Both the position numbers and the translations under genes were made by a program. DNA of 64,000 nt from Bacillota bacterium. Its GTDB lineage: Bacteria > Bacillota > UBA4882 > UBA10575. Of the stretch, positions 8,681 to 17,701 are shown piece by piece. The notes under the pieces were generated by a model. The model was given only the letters and a program-made list of their open reading frames with translations. It did not search any database and had not been told where the DNA came from. The stretch's first letter is position 1. Every line of letters starts with the position of its first letter. The stretch is from positions 1 through 64,000 of the forward strand of contig DUNX01000004.1 in the NCBI GenBank assembly GCA_012839115.1. Direction: 5' to 3'.

Positions 8681-9532
8681 ATGTTCTTACCACCCGAACA
8701 TATCATTGAAAAAAATGTCCGTCTCGCCCTGGAAGAAGACCTGGGTACCGGCGATATCACCTCTGTCCTAACCGTTCCCGACCACCTAAAAGGAACCGCC
8801 CGGTTTATTACAAAGGAAGCCGGGGTCATCTGCGGCTGGCCGGTAGTGAAAAAAGTCTTCCAATTGCTCAACCCGGAAATTGAGTTAACAGTTCACTATC
8901 CCGAGGGCGCCACCGTCAAAGAAGGCGATACAGTCGCGGAAATAAGCGGTCCTTTACAGTCCATTTTCACAGGAGAAAGAGTAGCCCTCAATTTCCTTCA
9001 GCGACTCTCCGGGATTGCCACCTGTACCCGTTCTTTCCGGGAGATGTTGGCTGATTTTCCCCATGTCCGGCTGGTGGATACCAGGAAGACCACACCCGGT
9101 TTACGGGTCCTGGAGAAATACGCCGTACGGGTCGGCGGCGGTCAAAACCACCGGTTCACCCTCTCCGGCTTTGTTTTAATTAAAGACAATCATTTGGTCG
9201 CTGCCGGCGGTGTCCGCCAGGCGGTGGTAGCAGTCAGGAAAAATTCCTCTCATACCCTGATGATCGAAGTGGAAGTTGAAACCGAGGAGCAAGTGCGGGA
9301 GGCCCTGGCGGCCGGGGTAGATATCATCATGCTGGATAACATGGCTCCGGAAAAAATGGCAGCCATGGTGAAACTGGTCAACGGCCGCGCCCTTATAGAG
9401 GCTTCCGGCAATGTAACCGCAGCCAACATCAAAGCGATCGCCGCCACCGGCGTAGATATCATCTCCATCGGCGGATTGACCCATTCAGTTAAAGCGTTAG
9501 ATATCAGCTTGGAAGTAAATCAAATATATTAA
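8681..9532 (+). CDS. nadC: Nicotinate-nucleotide pyrophosphorylase (quinolinate phosphoribosyltransferase)
   Basis: This 283-residue enzyme converts quinolinate and PRPP to nicotinate mononucleotide with loss of CO2. Conserved segments are EEDLGTGDITS, ERVALNFLQRLSGIATCTR, DTRKTTPGLRVLEKYAVRVGG (shown in part), the HR in QNHRFTLSG, DNMAPE and EASGNVT. The start ATG at 8681 uses AAGGTAGGTG from the end of the 38-bp repeat as its ribosome binding site. It is downstream of nadA on the same strand and ended by a strong terminator at 9565-9600. Confidence 0.95.
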   Translation: MFLPPEHIIEKNVRLALEEDLGTGDITSVLTVPDHLKGTARFITKEAGVICGWPVVKKVFQLLNPEIELTVHYPEGATVKEGDTVAEISGPLQSIFTGERVALNFLQRLSGIATCTRSFREMLADFPHVRLVDTRKTTPGLRVLEKYAVRVGGGQNHRFTLSGFVLIKDNHLVAAGGVRQAVVAVRKNSSHTLMIEVEVETEEQVREALAAGVDIIMLDNMAPEKMAAMVKLVNGRALIEASGNVTAANIKAIAATGVDIISIGGLTHSVKALDISLEVNQIY

Positions 9533-9564
9533 CCCGGGCTTAAGATCACTGGGGACGCTCCACA

Positions 9565-9600
9565 AAAAAGCAGGGCTTTTTTCAGCCCTGCTTTTTCTTT
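9565..9600 (+). terminator. Rho-independent terminator after nadC
   Basis: AAAAAGCAGGGC (9565-9576) pairs with GCCCTGCTTTTT (9585-9596) around an eight-base loop, followed by TCTTT. Flanking A and T runs make it usable in both directions, so it may also end the convergent gene at 9621. Confidence 0.9.
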
Positions 9601-9620
9601 TCCCGAGTGCCCACAGAAAA

Positions 9621-10640
9621 CTAGAACAGTATGCTCGCGGTGGCGAAAATCCCGGTGGCGGATCCTTCCTTCCAAATACCGGCTATATCCAATAGGACCG
9701 GGCCCAATTTGAAGCCGGCGCCGGCGGTGAAGTTAAATTTACCGCTGCCAATCCCATACCCACCAGCCCGGAGCACCAGCAAACGGGCGGGAAGGATCGG
9801 TTGTTCCACCCCAATCCGGACCCCGCCTTCCCCGTCGCCTACCAACGGGGTTTCCAGGTCTACGGCAACCAGTGTCCCGGTAAGCGGGATCTTAACAGCT
9901 CCACCCAAAACCAGGACAGAAGGGAGTTCATATTTTGTAGTCCAGTCAGTGGTTGTGGTTTCAATAACACCGGTGGTCTCATTACCGGTCAAGGTGATTT
10001 CCCCCAAGGGAAAATCGCGGACCACTGCTGCCACCCGGATTGTCTCGCCGATCCGGAACATACCGCCAAGGTCCAGTGCGATACAGGAGCCATCACCATA
10101 ATGGCTGGTGTAAAAGACTTCACCTTCATGCCTTTCCAACATTGTTCCTGTGACTATGGAAACATATTTGATATTCGCCCCCACGGCGATGAGGGGAGTG
10201 AACTCCCGCGCCAAGGTAATAACGCCCTGACCCTTACCGTTGATCGCAAGTTCGCTGCCGCTGCCATCGGCAGTAGCGAACATATCCACATCGGCAAAGA
10301 CATTTACAGCAAACCGGGAAGTATTAATCCCAACCCCCAAATTACCGCCGCCGACCAATTCCCCGCTGGACAGCTCCACGTATTCACCTTCGTTTAATTC
10401 TTTCAAAAAATCAAAAATTTCGTTCCAATCGCCAAATGTACCAAGGGAAGGAGTTAAGCTGAATTTTAACTGGGTGATACCTGCCGGATTCCAATAAGCC
10501 GCCGTCCCGTCGTCCGCTACCGCCGAAAAGGCGCCACCCATGCCAATACCTCTGGCCCCGATCCCTGTGGTAGCTATTCCTGCCTGGGCGAACAACAGCA
10601 ACAGCCCGAAACTGAGTCCAATGATCCCGAAGCGTTTCAT
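9621..10640 (-). CDS. Predicted outer-membrane beta-barrel protein (FadL/PorV-like)
   Basis: 339 residues with a signal peptide (MKRFGIIGLSFGLLLLFAQA) and a mature start resembling FadL/PorV/UPF0164 barrels: GARGIGMGGAFSAVADD followed by TAAYWNPAGI. The rest alternates short beta-strand-like stretches with glycine- and threonine-rich turns and ends in SILF, with a terminal phenylalanine as in barrels recognised by the BAM machinery. The start is supported by GGGGAGG eight bases upstream. Function could be hydrophobic-compound transport or a structural barrel; neither is shown. Its presence implies an outer membrane, unusual in a Bacillota genome. Confidence 0.75.
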   Translation of the reverse strand: MKRFGIIGLSFGLLLLFAQAGIATTGIGARGIGMGGAFSAVADDGTAAYWNPAGITQLKFSLTPSLGTFGDWNEIFDFLKELNEGEYVELSSGELVGGGNLGVGINTSRFAVNVFADVDMFATADGSGSELAINGKGQGVITLAREFTPLIAVGANIKYVSIVTGTMLERHEGEVFYTSHYGDGSCIALDLGGMFRIGETIRVAAVVRDFPLGEITLTGNETTGVIETTTTDWTTKYELPSVLVLGGAVKIPLTGTLVAVDLETPLVGDGEGGVRIGVEQPILPARLLVLRAGGYGIGSGKFNFTAGAGFKLGPVLLDIAGIWKEGSATGIFATASILF

Positions 10641-10839
10641 CGATATTCCTCCCCGCTATTCTGGATTAATAATTTTGCTAATAATAAAAAAACCGGTTAT
10701 TATTTAATTCGCCAGGAAAAACAACACTCCTTTTTTGTTTTTTTTCCTACAACTACCTGTTGCTTTTCATTTCGCCCCGGTCCTGCCGCAAATCACCGGA
10801 TTGTACTACGCACGACATAGCCTATTTTTTTACCCGCTG

Positions 10840-12696
10840 TCACTCAAGGTTACCGGCATCTGCAGGCAAATACCACTCGTTGTTTGACCGGTCAACATCA
10901 GGCCACCATTTTTCCGGGTCTAAAGAAACAACCAACGGCGGGCCGGCGGTCTCCACCAAAACCCAGCCGCCGTCCACAGGAAAACCGGTGATTACCTCCT
11001 TTTCTTCTCCGGCGGTCTCCACCCGCAAAAGGATCCGGCCCCGGAATTCCCTGCCGGTTTCCTCCCCCGCAGGTGCGCAACCTACCAGGATTTGCGAAAT
11101 GCAGCCATCTTTGTGTTCCACGGTTACAACCTGTCGTACCTGCAGATCCAGACGGGTGTTGGCGTAGAGGAAGTAATCAAAAAACCAGTCCAGGCCGTTC
11201 TCTTCAGTTCCGTTTTCCCCGGCATCACTTTCTCCGCTCCGCCCTTCCTCACTGTTACCGGCTGTCCGATCCCCGGCTGCGGTCACACTGGCCCTGGCTG
11301 CCAGTTCCCGCAGGCCTTCCCATGTTCCTGCACGTCCCTGCGAAGTCCAGAAAAACTCGCGCAGCAACTCAAAAAAGGCCTCGTCTCCCAGGTGAAAGCG
11401 GAGCGCATGCCAGACCAGGGGGGCCTTATAATAAGCCAAATCCCTCTGGGCATCCCAGAGAGGATAGATCCCGGCCAACGGTTTTTCGCTCCTTTTGAAC
11501 CGTGCCAATGCCGCCAAATATTTCTGGTACCAGTCTTCCAGGATAAACCCGGCTTCTTCCGTAGTGTGTAACCGGGAAAAGGCCAGATACCCGGCATAGC
11601 GGGCCAGGCTTTTGGCTAAAAACCCGCCCTTCTCACAGGAGGAAAAGACGGTTCCTCCCCACCAGATCCCGGCAATCTTCTCCAATAACCGGCGTTCTGT
11701 TTCCGGGGAAAGCAGGATTTGCCTGTCTCTGCGGGCGGTCCGGTCGTCCAGGTTAAATGCAGTGTAATATAGGTTTGAATCGCCTGGAGATTCTAAACCG
11801 GGACTAAAAAGAAAATCATGCTCATTCCGGGGTAAATCTCCAAAAAGCTCATGGAAATAACCAGCTGCCGCCGTTGTCTTCTCCATCAATTCCGAAAAAA
11901 GGTCATTCTCAACGTCCTTACGGTAGAAAACAAAGGGATAACCCGGAGCATTCTCTGGATCGCTTGTTTCTCCTGTCTCCTCTGCCTGCGTGCTCCCGCC
12001 CGCTTCTATCCTCTGTAATTCCCAGGTCTTTCCGATTTGAAGCATGGCGGCGGGTACAGGATAGGGAGAAGAAAATTCATATGATTTTACCCCGTCCTTC
12101 ACCTCTGTAACCAAATCCAAAACCCCGGAAAAGACCGGCGTCCAGCCCTGGTCCACGATGCATTTGAATAAGTCGATCTGCCCTCCCTGGCACATTTGCG
12201 GAGTCTGCGGGTACCAAAACTGATCCGCCGAAAAAAAGAGGAGCTTTTTCCTGCGGGAGACGGAGCCGGTATAAAGCAGATAAAGAGCGTTGGATTTTTC
12301 CCCGTCTTCAATAGGTTTCGGATAGACCTTCCAAAAAGTTACTTGCCCGCAGGTGAACCATTTCTCAAAATGAAGGTTCTTCCCGTTTTGTTTAATCGAC
12401 TCAAAAACAAAACCGTTATGTAAAATAAACGGTTGAAAACCCGGGGCTTCCGTCCCGGCCTCATATTCAATAATACTTTTCCCGGTAACCATCCCCGGAG
12501 AAAAGCGGATTTCGACTTCATGGCCAATAACGGTTAACCGGTCTGCATGGAATGCCTGATCCAGGCGGAGATCTGTTTTTCTGCCGGCATGTAGGAGATA
12601 AGCCCGTCGCACGGGGGTATTAAGCAATAAGCTCCCGATCACAATCAAAAAGAGCAGGAGGAAAGATAAGGAAATCTGAGAAAGCCTTTTTTTCAT
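10840..12696 (-). CDS. Membrane-anchored M1-peptidase-like protein lacking zinc ligands
   Basis: 618 residues with an N-terminal hydrophobic anchor (about 8-26) and an extracytoplasmic body. The fold hints at the M1 aminopeptidase superfamily: an N-terminal beta-rich part, a catalytic-like part with IAGIWWGG (about 340-347) where active enzymes have the HELAHQWWG type motif, and a following CEKGGFLAKSLARYAGYL block where the third ligand glutamate normally lies. The HExxH residues are replaced by EKIAG, so zinc catalysis is unlikely. Two acidic, glycine-rich inserts (around 235-250 and 485-510) look like flexible linkers. GGAGGAATATA precedes the ATG. Role unknown; perhaps a pseudoenzyme or scaffold at the cell envelope. 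Confidence 0.55.
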   Translation of the reverse strand: MKKRLSQISLSFLLLFLIVIGSLLLNTPVRRAYLLHAGRKTDLRLDQAFHADRLTVIGHEVEIRFSPGMVTGKSIIEYEAGTEAPGFQPFILHNGFVFESIKQNGKNLHFEKWFTCGQVTFWKVYPKPIEDGEKSNALYLLYTGSVSRRKKLLFFSADQFWYPQTPQMCQGGQIDLFKCIVDQGWTPVFSGVLDLVTEVKDGVKSYEFSSPYPVPAAMLQIGKTWELQRIEAGGSTQAEETGETSDPENAPGYPFVFYRKDVENDLFSELMEKTTAAAGYFHELFGDLPRNEHDFLFSPGLESPGDSNLYYTAFNLDDRTARRDRQILLSPETERRLLEKIAGIWWGGTVFSSCEKGGFLAKSLARYAGYLAFSRLHTTEEAGFILEDWYQKYLAALARFKRSEKPLAGIYPLWDAQRDLAYYKAPLVWHALRFHLGDEAFFELLREFFWTSQGRAGTWEGLRELAARASVTAAGDRTAGNSEEGRSGESDAGENGTEENGLDWFFDYFLYANTRLDLQVRQVVTVEHKDGCISQILVGCAPAGEETGREFRGRILLRVETAGEEKEVITGFPVDGGWVLVETAGPPLVVSLDPEKWWPDVDRSNNEWYLPADAGNLE

Positions 12697-12952
12697 TATA
12701 TTCCTCCATCCATTCCTGCACGTGTTCTGTGCTCATTCTGTTTTACCCAGCTTATGTATGTATTCGCCCCCAAAAATATTTATCCTTCTTTAAAACTACC
12801 CGCTCTTTTCCTTTTCCTTTTTCTAAGAGGCACACCGGGATAAGCATTATCATATCTTATACCAAAATTAGCTGAAGGCAAATCTCTTTATTCCCTCTGA
12901 TTAACTTTTACTATGCTAAACCTGCGTCCGTATGCAGACAGGAGGTTTAATT
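12697..12952. other. Divergent intergenic region upstream of feoA
   Basis: This 256-bp space separates the M1-like gene (minus) and feoA (plus). The stretch 12895-12925 is AT-rich (ATTAACTTTTACTATGCTAAA), with a weakly symmetric TTAAC...CTAAA that could be an iron-regulator site. The match is poor and I do not assign it. Confidence 0.35.
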
Positions 12953-13174
12953 ATGGAATTGACTGCGCTTCCCATAGGCAAATCCGCAACTATCGCCGGG
13001 TTAAACGCAAAAGGGCCAACGCGGCGTCGCCTGTTGGACCTGGGTATGATCCCCGCCACAACAATTGAGGCTGTTAGAAAAAGCCCGGCTGGCGATCCCG
13101 TGGCCTATAAAGTCCGCGGGACAATTATTGCTCTACGTTCCGAGGAAAGCCGTTTAATTAGAGTGCACCAGTAA
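12953..13174 (+). CDS. feoA: Ferrous iron transport protein A
   Basis: This 73-residue SH3-like protein assists FeoB. It has the typical ELTALPIGKSATI start, the RRRLLDLGMIPATTIEAVRKSP block and an ending with IALRSEESRLIRV. The ATG at 12953 has AGGAGG at 12940-12945. An RY-alternating hairpin element of about 200 bp separates it from feoB, although the two are normally adjacent. Confidence 0.93.
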   Translation: MELTALPIGKSATIAGLNAKGPTRRRLLDLGMIPATTIEAVRKSPAGDPVAYKVRGTIIALRSEESRLIRVHQ

Positions 13175-13176
13175 CC

Positions 13177-13268
13177 ATCGTGGACTTCATCGTGCACGTG
13201 CAAGTGCACGTGCACGCTCATATATTCGCGTGCAGGCATGCACGCGAATATATGTCGTGCGATAGATC
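13177..13268. repeat. RY-alternating element with two perfect hairpins between feoA and feoB
   Basis: Two perfect inverted repeats lie side by side. CGTGCACGTGCA (13191-13202) pairs with 13205-13216 around a two-base loop. ATATATTCGCGTGCA (13220-13234) pairs with 13239-13253 around GGCA, a 15-bp stem. No T-run follows either, so neither looks like a terminator. The DNA is almost entirely alternating purine-pyrimidine and rich in GTGCAC, GCATGC and CGCG. It may form cruciform or Z-DNA, or act as an RNA hairpin in the feo transcript. Confidence 0.8.
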
Positions 13269-13382
13269 TCTACTAGCTCTCTGACTCTACAGCCATAAGG
13301 GAATCTGCGCTCGTCCATGACTACACGCGTCTATATGGCCTGCGATCCCACAAAAGCAGACTGGCCTGAACGGAGGAATAGG

Positions 13383-15503
13383 ATGAATCTGAAGAATGCA
13401 GACTCGGGTCCCGTGCCGGAGCCCCTGATTGCCCTGGCCGGGAACCCAAATACGGGAAAAAGCACCATCTTTAATGGTTTAACCGGCTTAAAACAGCATA
13501 CCGGCAACTGGCCGGGAAAAACGGTCGCCCAGACCAAAGGCCAATATCGCCACGGCAACCGCACCATCAACCTGGTGGATCTGCCCGGTACCTATTCACT
13601 ACTGGCCGGTTCTCCGGAAGAGCAGGTAGCAAGGGATTTCATCTGTTTTGCCGCCCCGGATGTCACCATCGTCGTTGCCGACGCCGGTTGCCTGGAACGC
13701 CATCTTAACTTGGTCCTACAGGTGATGGAGATCACGCCAAAAACCATCCTCTGTGTAAACCTGATCGACGAAGCCGAAAAGAAAAAAATCCGGATTGACT
13801 ATGAAAAACTTCACACCTTATTAGGGATCCCAGTCGTTCCGACGGCGGCGCGGAATAAAAAAGGCCTGGGCGCCCTGAAAAATACCGCCGACGATCTTAT
13901 CGCCGGTAAAATCAAACCTTCTCCCCGCCTTCCGGCTTATGACGAACCGGTGGAAAATGCCCTACAAACGCTGGGCAAAAGCTTGCAACGGTTCTACAGT
14001 GGAGGTTTAAACCCCCGTTGGCTTGCGCTACGGCTCCTGGACGGAGATCCCGCGCTTCGTGCGGAGCTTAAGGAGTCTTTGCGTAAAAATCCAAAACCTG
14101 GAATTGCCGGTGCGGAGCAAAAAAAACTGATCGCCGCTTTCCTGCAGGAAGCGGCATCATACCGGAGAAAACTGGGCCCGGATCTCCGGGACCGCGTGGT
14201 CCGGTCCCTATACCAGAGAGCCGAAGAGATTGTCGCCGGCGTTGTCCGGAAACCGCCGGTCAAAGTTGCCGACTGGAACAACCGGATCGATAATATTGTC
14301 ACCTCGCGCCTGTACGGTTACCCAATCATCCTGCTTTTGCTGGGCTTTATTTTCTGGTTAACAATTGCCGGGGCCAACTACCCCTCTGAACTGTTGGCCA
14401 GGATCCTCTTTGGGCTGGAAGAGAAGCTGGCCACCACCGGCCAGGCCTTGGGCGTCCCCGCCTGGCTCGACGGCCTACTGGTCAAAGGAATCTATCGCTC
14501 CCTGGCTTGGGTGGTTTCGGTCATGTTACCGCCGATGGCCATCTTCTTTCCACTCTTTACTTTCTTGGAAGACCTCGGTTTCTTGCCCAGGGTCGCCTTT
14601 AACCTGGATAAATTCTTTAAAAAAGCCGGCGCCCACGGAAAACAATCCCTTACCATGTGTATGGGCTTTGGTTGTAATGCAGTGGGTGTTACCGCCTGCC
14701 GGATTATTGACTCGGCACGGGAAAGACTGATCGCCATTTTGACCAATAACTTCGTTCCTTGCAACGGCCGCTTTCCCACCCTGTTTATCATGGCTTCCTT
14801 TTTTTCCGTTGCCTTGCTGGGCCGGACGAACAGCCTGCTCGCTTCAGCCTTGGTTCTCCTGGTTATCCTGGTGGGGGTTGGCGCCACCCTCCTCTGCTCG
14901 CTGTTGCTCTCCAAAACTATCCTCCGGGGGATTCCTTCCACCTTTACTCTGGAATTACCCGGGTATCGTTGGCCGAAAATTGGTACTTTGCTGATCCGTT
15001 CCATCCTCGACCGCACCCTCTTTGTCCTGGGCCGCGCAGTGACGATCGCCGCACCGGCCGGCGCTTTCGTTTGGCTGCTGGCCAACATCCAAAGCGGGGA
15101 GGGAAGTCTGTTAACCCAATTAGCCGGTTGGTTGCAGGGCTTCGGAAACTTACTGGGAATGGACGGTTACATTATTCTCGCCTTCATTCTGGGATTACCC
15201 GCCAACGAAATTGTCTTGCCAATCCTAGTTATGGGATACCTCTCCGGAAGCTATCTCCTGGAACCGGAGTCGGTAGAGGCATTTCATGCCCTGTTCTTCG
15301 CCAACGGCTGGACTTGGCTGACCGCACTAAATGTGATGATCTTTGCCCTCTTGCATTTCCCGTGCGGGACAACGCTCTTAACCATCAGAAAAGAAACACT
15401 TGGCGGAAAATGGACGTTTCTAAGCGCTTTCCTGCCCACCGTAGCCGGGATTATTCTTTGCTTATTGATTACACAGGTTGTCCGGTTTTTCCGGCTGGTG
15501 TGA
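13383..15503 (+). CDS. feoB: Ferrous iron transporter B
   Basis: About 706 residues. The N-terminal GTPase domain shows G1 GNPNTGKST, the switch QHTGNWPGKTV, G3 DLPGTYSL and G4 NLID. The C-terminal part is a polytopic membrane permease with two Gate-like regions, including the CNGRFPTLF segment. It imports Fe(II). The ATG at 13383 has GGAGGAATAGG upstream; an upstream ATG (13317) would add 22 residues encoded by the RY island and is not favoured. It lies between feoA and a DtxR-family gene, implying iron-responsive control. Confidence 0.95.
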   Translation: MNLKNADSGPVPEPLIALAGNPNTGKSTIFNGLTGLKQHTGNWPGKTVAQTKGQYRHGNRTINLVDLPGTYSLLAGSPEEQVARDFICFAAPDVTIVVADAGCLERHLNLVLQVMEITPKTILCVNLIDEAEKKKIRIDYEKLHTLLGIPVVPTAARNKKGLGALKNTADDLIAGKIKPSPRLPAYDEPVENALQTLGKSLQRFYSGGLNPRWLALRLLDGDPALRAELKESLRKNPKPGIAGAEQKKLIAAFLQEAASYRRKLGPDLRDRVVRSLYQRAEEIVAGVVRKPPVKVADWNNRIDNIVTSRLYGYPIILLLLGFIFWLTIAGANYPSELLARILFGLEEKLATTGQALGVPAWLDGLLVKGIYRSLAWVVSVMLPPMAIFFPLFTFLEDLGFLPRVAFNLDKFFKKAGAHGKQSLTMCMGFGCNAVGVTACRIIDSARERLIAILTNNFVPCNGRFPTLFIMASFFSVALLGRTNSLLASALVLLVILVGVGATLLCSLLLSKTILRGIPSTFTLELPGYRWPKIGTLLIRSILDRTLFVLGRAVTIAAPAGAFVWLLANIQSGEGSLLTQLAGWLQGFGNLLGMDGYIILAFILGLPANEIVLPILVMGYLSGSYLLEPESVEAFHALFFANGWTWLTALNVMIFALLHFPCGTTLLTIRKETLGGKWTFLSAFLPTVAGIILCLLITQVVRFFRLV

Positions 15504-15546
15504 GGTTCTTACCGGTAAAGAACTGCCATATGCATGAATTGAACGG

Positions 15547-15577
15547 TGCCGCGCGCGTCACGGCGTAAGCCGTGAAT
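15547..15577. repeat. Short CG-alternating tract with 7-bp hairpin
   Basis: GCCGCGCGCG is followed by TCACGGC (15558-15564) and its complement GCCGTGA (15569-15575) around GTAA. It sits between feoB and the DtxR-family gene and resembles the other RY islands. There is no T-run. Confidence 0.5.
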
Positions 15578-15602
15578 AACCGGAGGAAAAGAGGAGAGGC
15601 CT

Positions 15603-16088
15603 TTGGATAAGGAAATAAAGCTCACCGAGAGTATGGAAGACTACTTGGAGATGTTTTACCGGATAGTTAAAAAACAAGGATACATCCGCCCGGTGGATTT
15701 GTCCGAAGCGATTAAGGTACGGCCGTCATCGGTCACGAGAATGATCAGGAAACTGAATGATACCGGCTTTATTACCTACGAAAAGTACCGGAATATTGCC
15801 CTGACCCTGAAGGGGATAAGGTACGGTAAATTCCTGGTCTGGCGGGATGAAACCCTGAAAGAGTTTTTCCGCCTTGTCAATGCCGGAGCCGGTCTGGAGG
15901 AGCAAATTGAAGGGATCGAGCATTATCTCACCCCGGCCACCATGGGTATAATCCGTAACCTCATCCTCTATTTTCGCGCCCATCCGGACATGCTTAAGGA
16001 ACTGGCAAAATTTTCAGAGCAGAGCATGTACCCGGATCACGAGCACTTAAGCCAGTTACGGGCTTGGCTTCTTCATCACAGCCCGTAA
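15603..16088 (+). CDS. DtxR/MntR-family metal-dependent transcriptional regulator
   Basis: 161 residues. The N-terminal winged helix begins with KLTESMEDYLEMFYRIVKKQG, continues with a recognition helix in VRPSSVTRMIRKLNDTGFI and ends its wing at YEKYRNIALT. The C-terminal part is a dimerization and metal-binding helical domain with EEQIEGIEHYL; there is no SH3 domain, as in MntR. It probably represses the upstream feoA-feoB genes, or manganese uptake genes elsewhere, when its metal is bound. The start is a TTG at 15603 preceded by GAGGAGAGG. Fe or Mn specificity cannot be decided by eye. Confidence 0.85.
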   Translation: MDKEIKLTESMEDYLEMFYRIVKKQGYIRPVDLSEAIKVRPSSVTRMIRKLNDTGFITYEKYRNIALTLKGIRYGKFLVWRDETLKEFFRLVNAGAGLEEQIEGIEHYLTPATMGIIRNLILYFRAHPDMLKELAKFSEQSMYPDHEHLSQLRAWLLHHSP

Positions 16089-16378
16089 TTGCTTTTCTTT
16101 CAGTTCCACGCCAAGGTTATATCTTTGTGGATGTATCAAACATAAGGATCAAGCATTTTTGTCAACCGAAAAGTCATTACGTCAATGTCCGGCCAGCCTT
16201 CTTCCCGGTCAGGACGACCTTTCCGGCGGCCGGTAAAAAAGAAAATCTTCAGAAAAAAGCAGGATTCTACAGGCGCCACTCAGAATACTTTGCCAGTAAA
16301 CAAAGAGTATGCGTGCTGCGTCTGTGCGTAATCATCTATGAACGGGAGTGTTGAACCATAGAAAAGCATCTGCACGAA
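16089..16378. other. Spacer between the DtxR-type gene and the DUF1015 gene
   Basis: The 290 bp hold no recognisable gene. A short alternating stretch GTATGCGTGCTGCGTCTGTGCG lies near 16307-16330. A promoter for the next gene is not clear. Confidence 0.4.
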
Positions 16379-17701
16379 ATGGAAAAACTCGGCCTTTACC
16401 TGCCGGAAATCCTGCTGCCCAGGGAAGGTATTGACCTGACAAAATGGGCGGTAATCGCCTGCGACCAATACACTTCCGAGATCGATTACTGGGAAAAAGT
16501 GAAGAATTTTGTCGGTGATTCCCCCTCTACCTTACATATGATCTTCCCCGAATGCTATTTGGAGGAGGAAGACGCCGACCAGCGAATTAACGGGATCCAT
16601 TCGGTTATGCGCCAATACCTGAAAGAAAAAATCCTCTCCCCCCAGCCGCCAGGGTTGATCCTGGTCGACCGTAAAACCCGGTACGCTTCCCGTAACGGCC
16701 TGCTGGTCGCGGTTGACCTCGAACAGTATTCCTATGAAAAAACCGCTGATGGACACGGGTGCAAGCCTTCAATCAGGGCGACAGAGGAGACCATCCTCAC
16801 CCGGCTTCCTCCAAGGATAAAATTACGGGAGGATGCGGTACTGGATCTGCCGCATCTTCTCTTGCTCATTAACGACCCGGACGAACGGGTAATTGAACCA
16901 GTCGCCCGGTCCCGGGAGAGACTGCCCAAATTATATGATTTCGATTTAATGATGGACAGCGGCCGCCTGGCCGGTTTCAGGGTGGACGACCACCAACTCT
17001 TGGCCGGCATTATCAGCGGCCTTAAAGCACTGGCCGCCGCTGAAGAAAAAAATGGTGACCGGCTCTTACTAATCGTTGGCGACGGTAACCACTCGCTGGC
17101 AGCGGCCAAAGCGGTCTGGGAAAAGCTTAAAAAAGGTCTGCCAGAAAAAAGCCGCCACCACCATCCGGCCCGGTTTTCCCTGGTAGAGATAATCAACCTC
17201 TATGACAGGGGTCTACATTTCGAACCAATCCACCGGGTACTGCTGAATGTTGATCCCGGGAAATTCTTCCCTGCCCTGCAGTCCTATTATAATAACCGGT
17301 GTTTTGTGGATTTTTTCCCCGAAAAAACCGGGATGGAGAACGCACTACGGGTGAAAGAGGAAGAAAGGGGCAACCACCGCATTGGTTTTATCCAGGAGAA
17401 GCGGTTCGGCGTGATTACGATCCAGGACTCCGCTGCTGTCCCGGCTATTGTCGTTTTACAACCTTTCCTGGATGATTTCACCGCCCGCTGCCCCCAGGTG
17501 AAGATGGATTATATCCACGGGGAGGAGACCGTTACCAAACTGGGATCAAGACCGGGAAATTTAGGCTTCTACTTGCCAACGTTTGCTAAAACCAAGCTCT
17601 TCTCCTCGATCAGCACCCGTGGCGCCCTGCCGAAAAAGGCCTTTTCCATTGGCAGGGCTGAGGAAAAGCGCTTCTATATGGAATGCCGGAGGCTCTCGTA
17701 A
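16379..17701 (+). CDS. DUF1015 family protein
   Basis: About 440 residues matching the DUF1015 family, whose biochemical function is unknown. Family features are the early WAVIACDQYTSE and the central LLIVGDGNHSLAAAKAVWE block with GDGNHS, plus the HPARFSLVEIINLYDRG segment. The ATG at 16379 has only a weak ribosome binding site. It converges on iorB. In some anaerobes DUF1015 genes sit beside amino-acid or serine metabolism genes, but nothing here fixes a role. Confidence 0.8.
   Translation: MEKLGLYLPEILLPREGIDLTKWAVIACDQYTSEIDYWEKVKNFVGDSPSTLHMIFPECYLEEEDADQRINGIHSVMRQYLKEKILSPQPPGLILVDRKTRYASRNGLLVAVDLEQYSYEKTADGHGCKPSIRATEETILTRLPPRIKLREDAVLDLPHLLLLINDPDERVIEPVARSRERLPKLYDFDLMMDSGRLAGFRVDDHQLLAGIISGLKALAAAEEKNGDRLLLIVGDGNHSLAAAKAVWEKLKKGLPEKSRHHHPARFSLVEIINLYDRGLHFEPIHRVLLNVDPGKFFPALQSYYNNRCFVDFFPEKTGMENALRVKEEERGNHRIGFIQEKRFGVITIQDSAAVPAIVVLQPFLDDFTARCPQVKMDYIHGEETVTKLGSRPGNLGFYLPTFAKTKLFSSISTRGALPKKAFSIGRAEEKRFYMECRRLS

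Noticed and set aside
12895-12925. DtxR/Fur-like operator before feoA
   Set aside because: TTAACTTTTACTATGCTAAA is only weakly symmetric; too few matches to name it.
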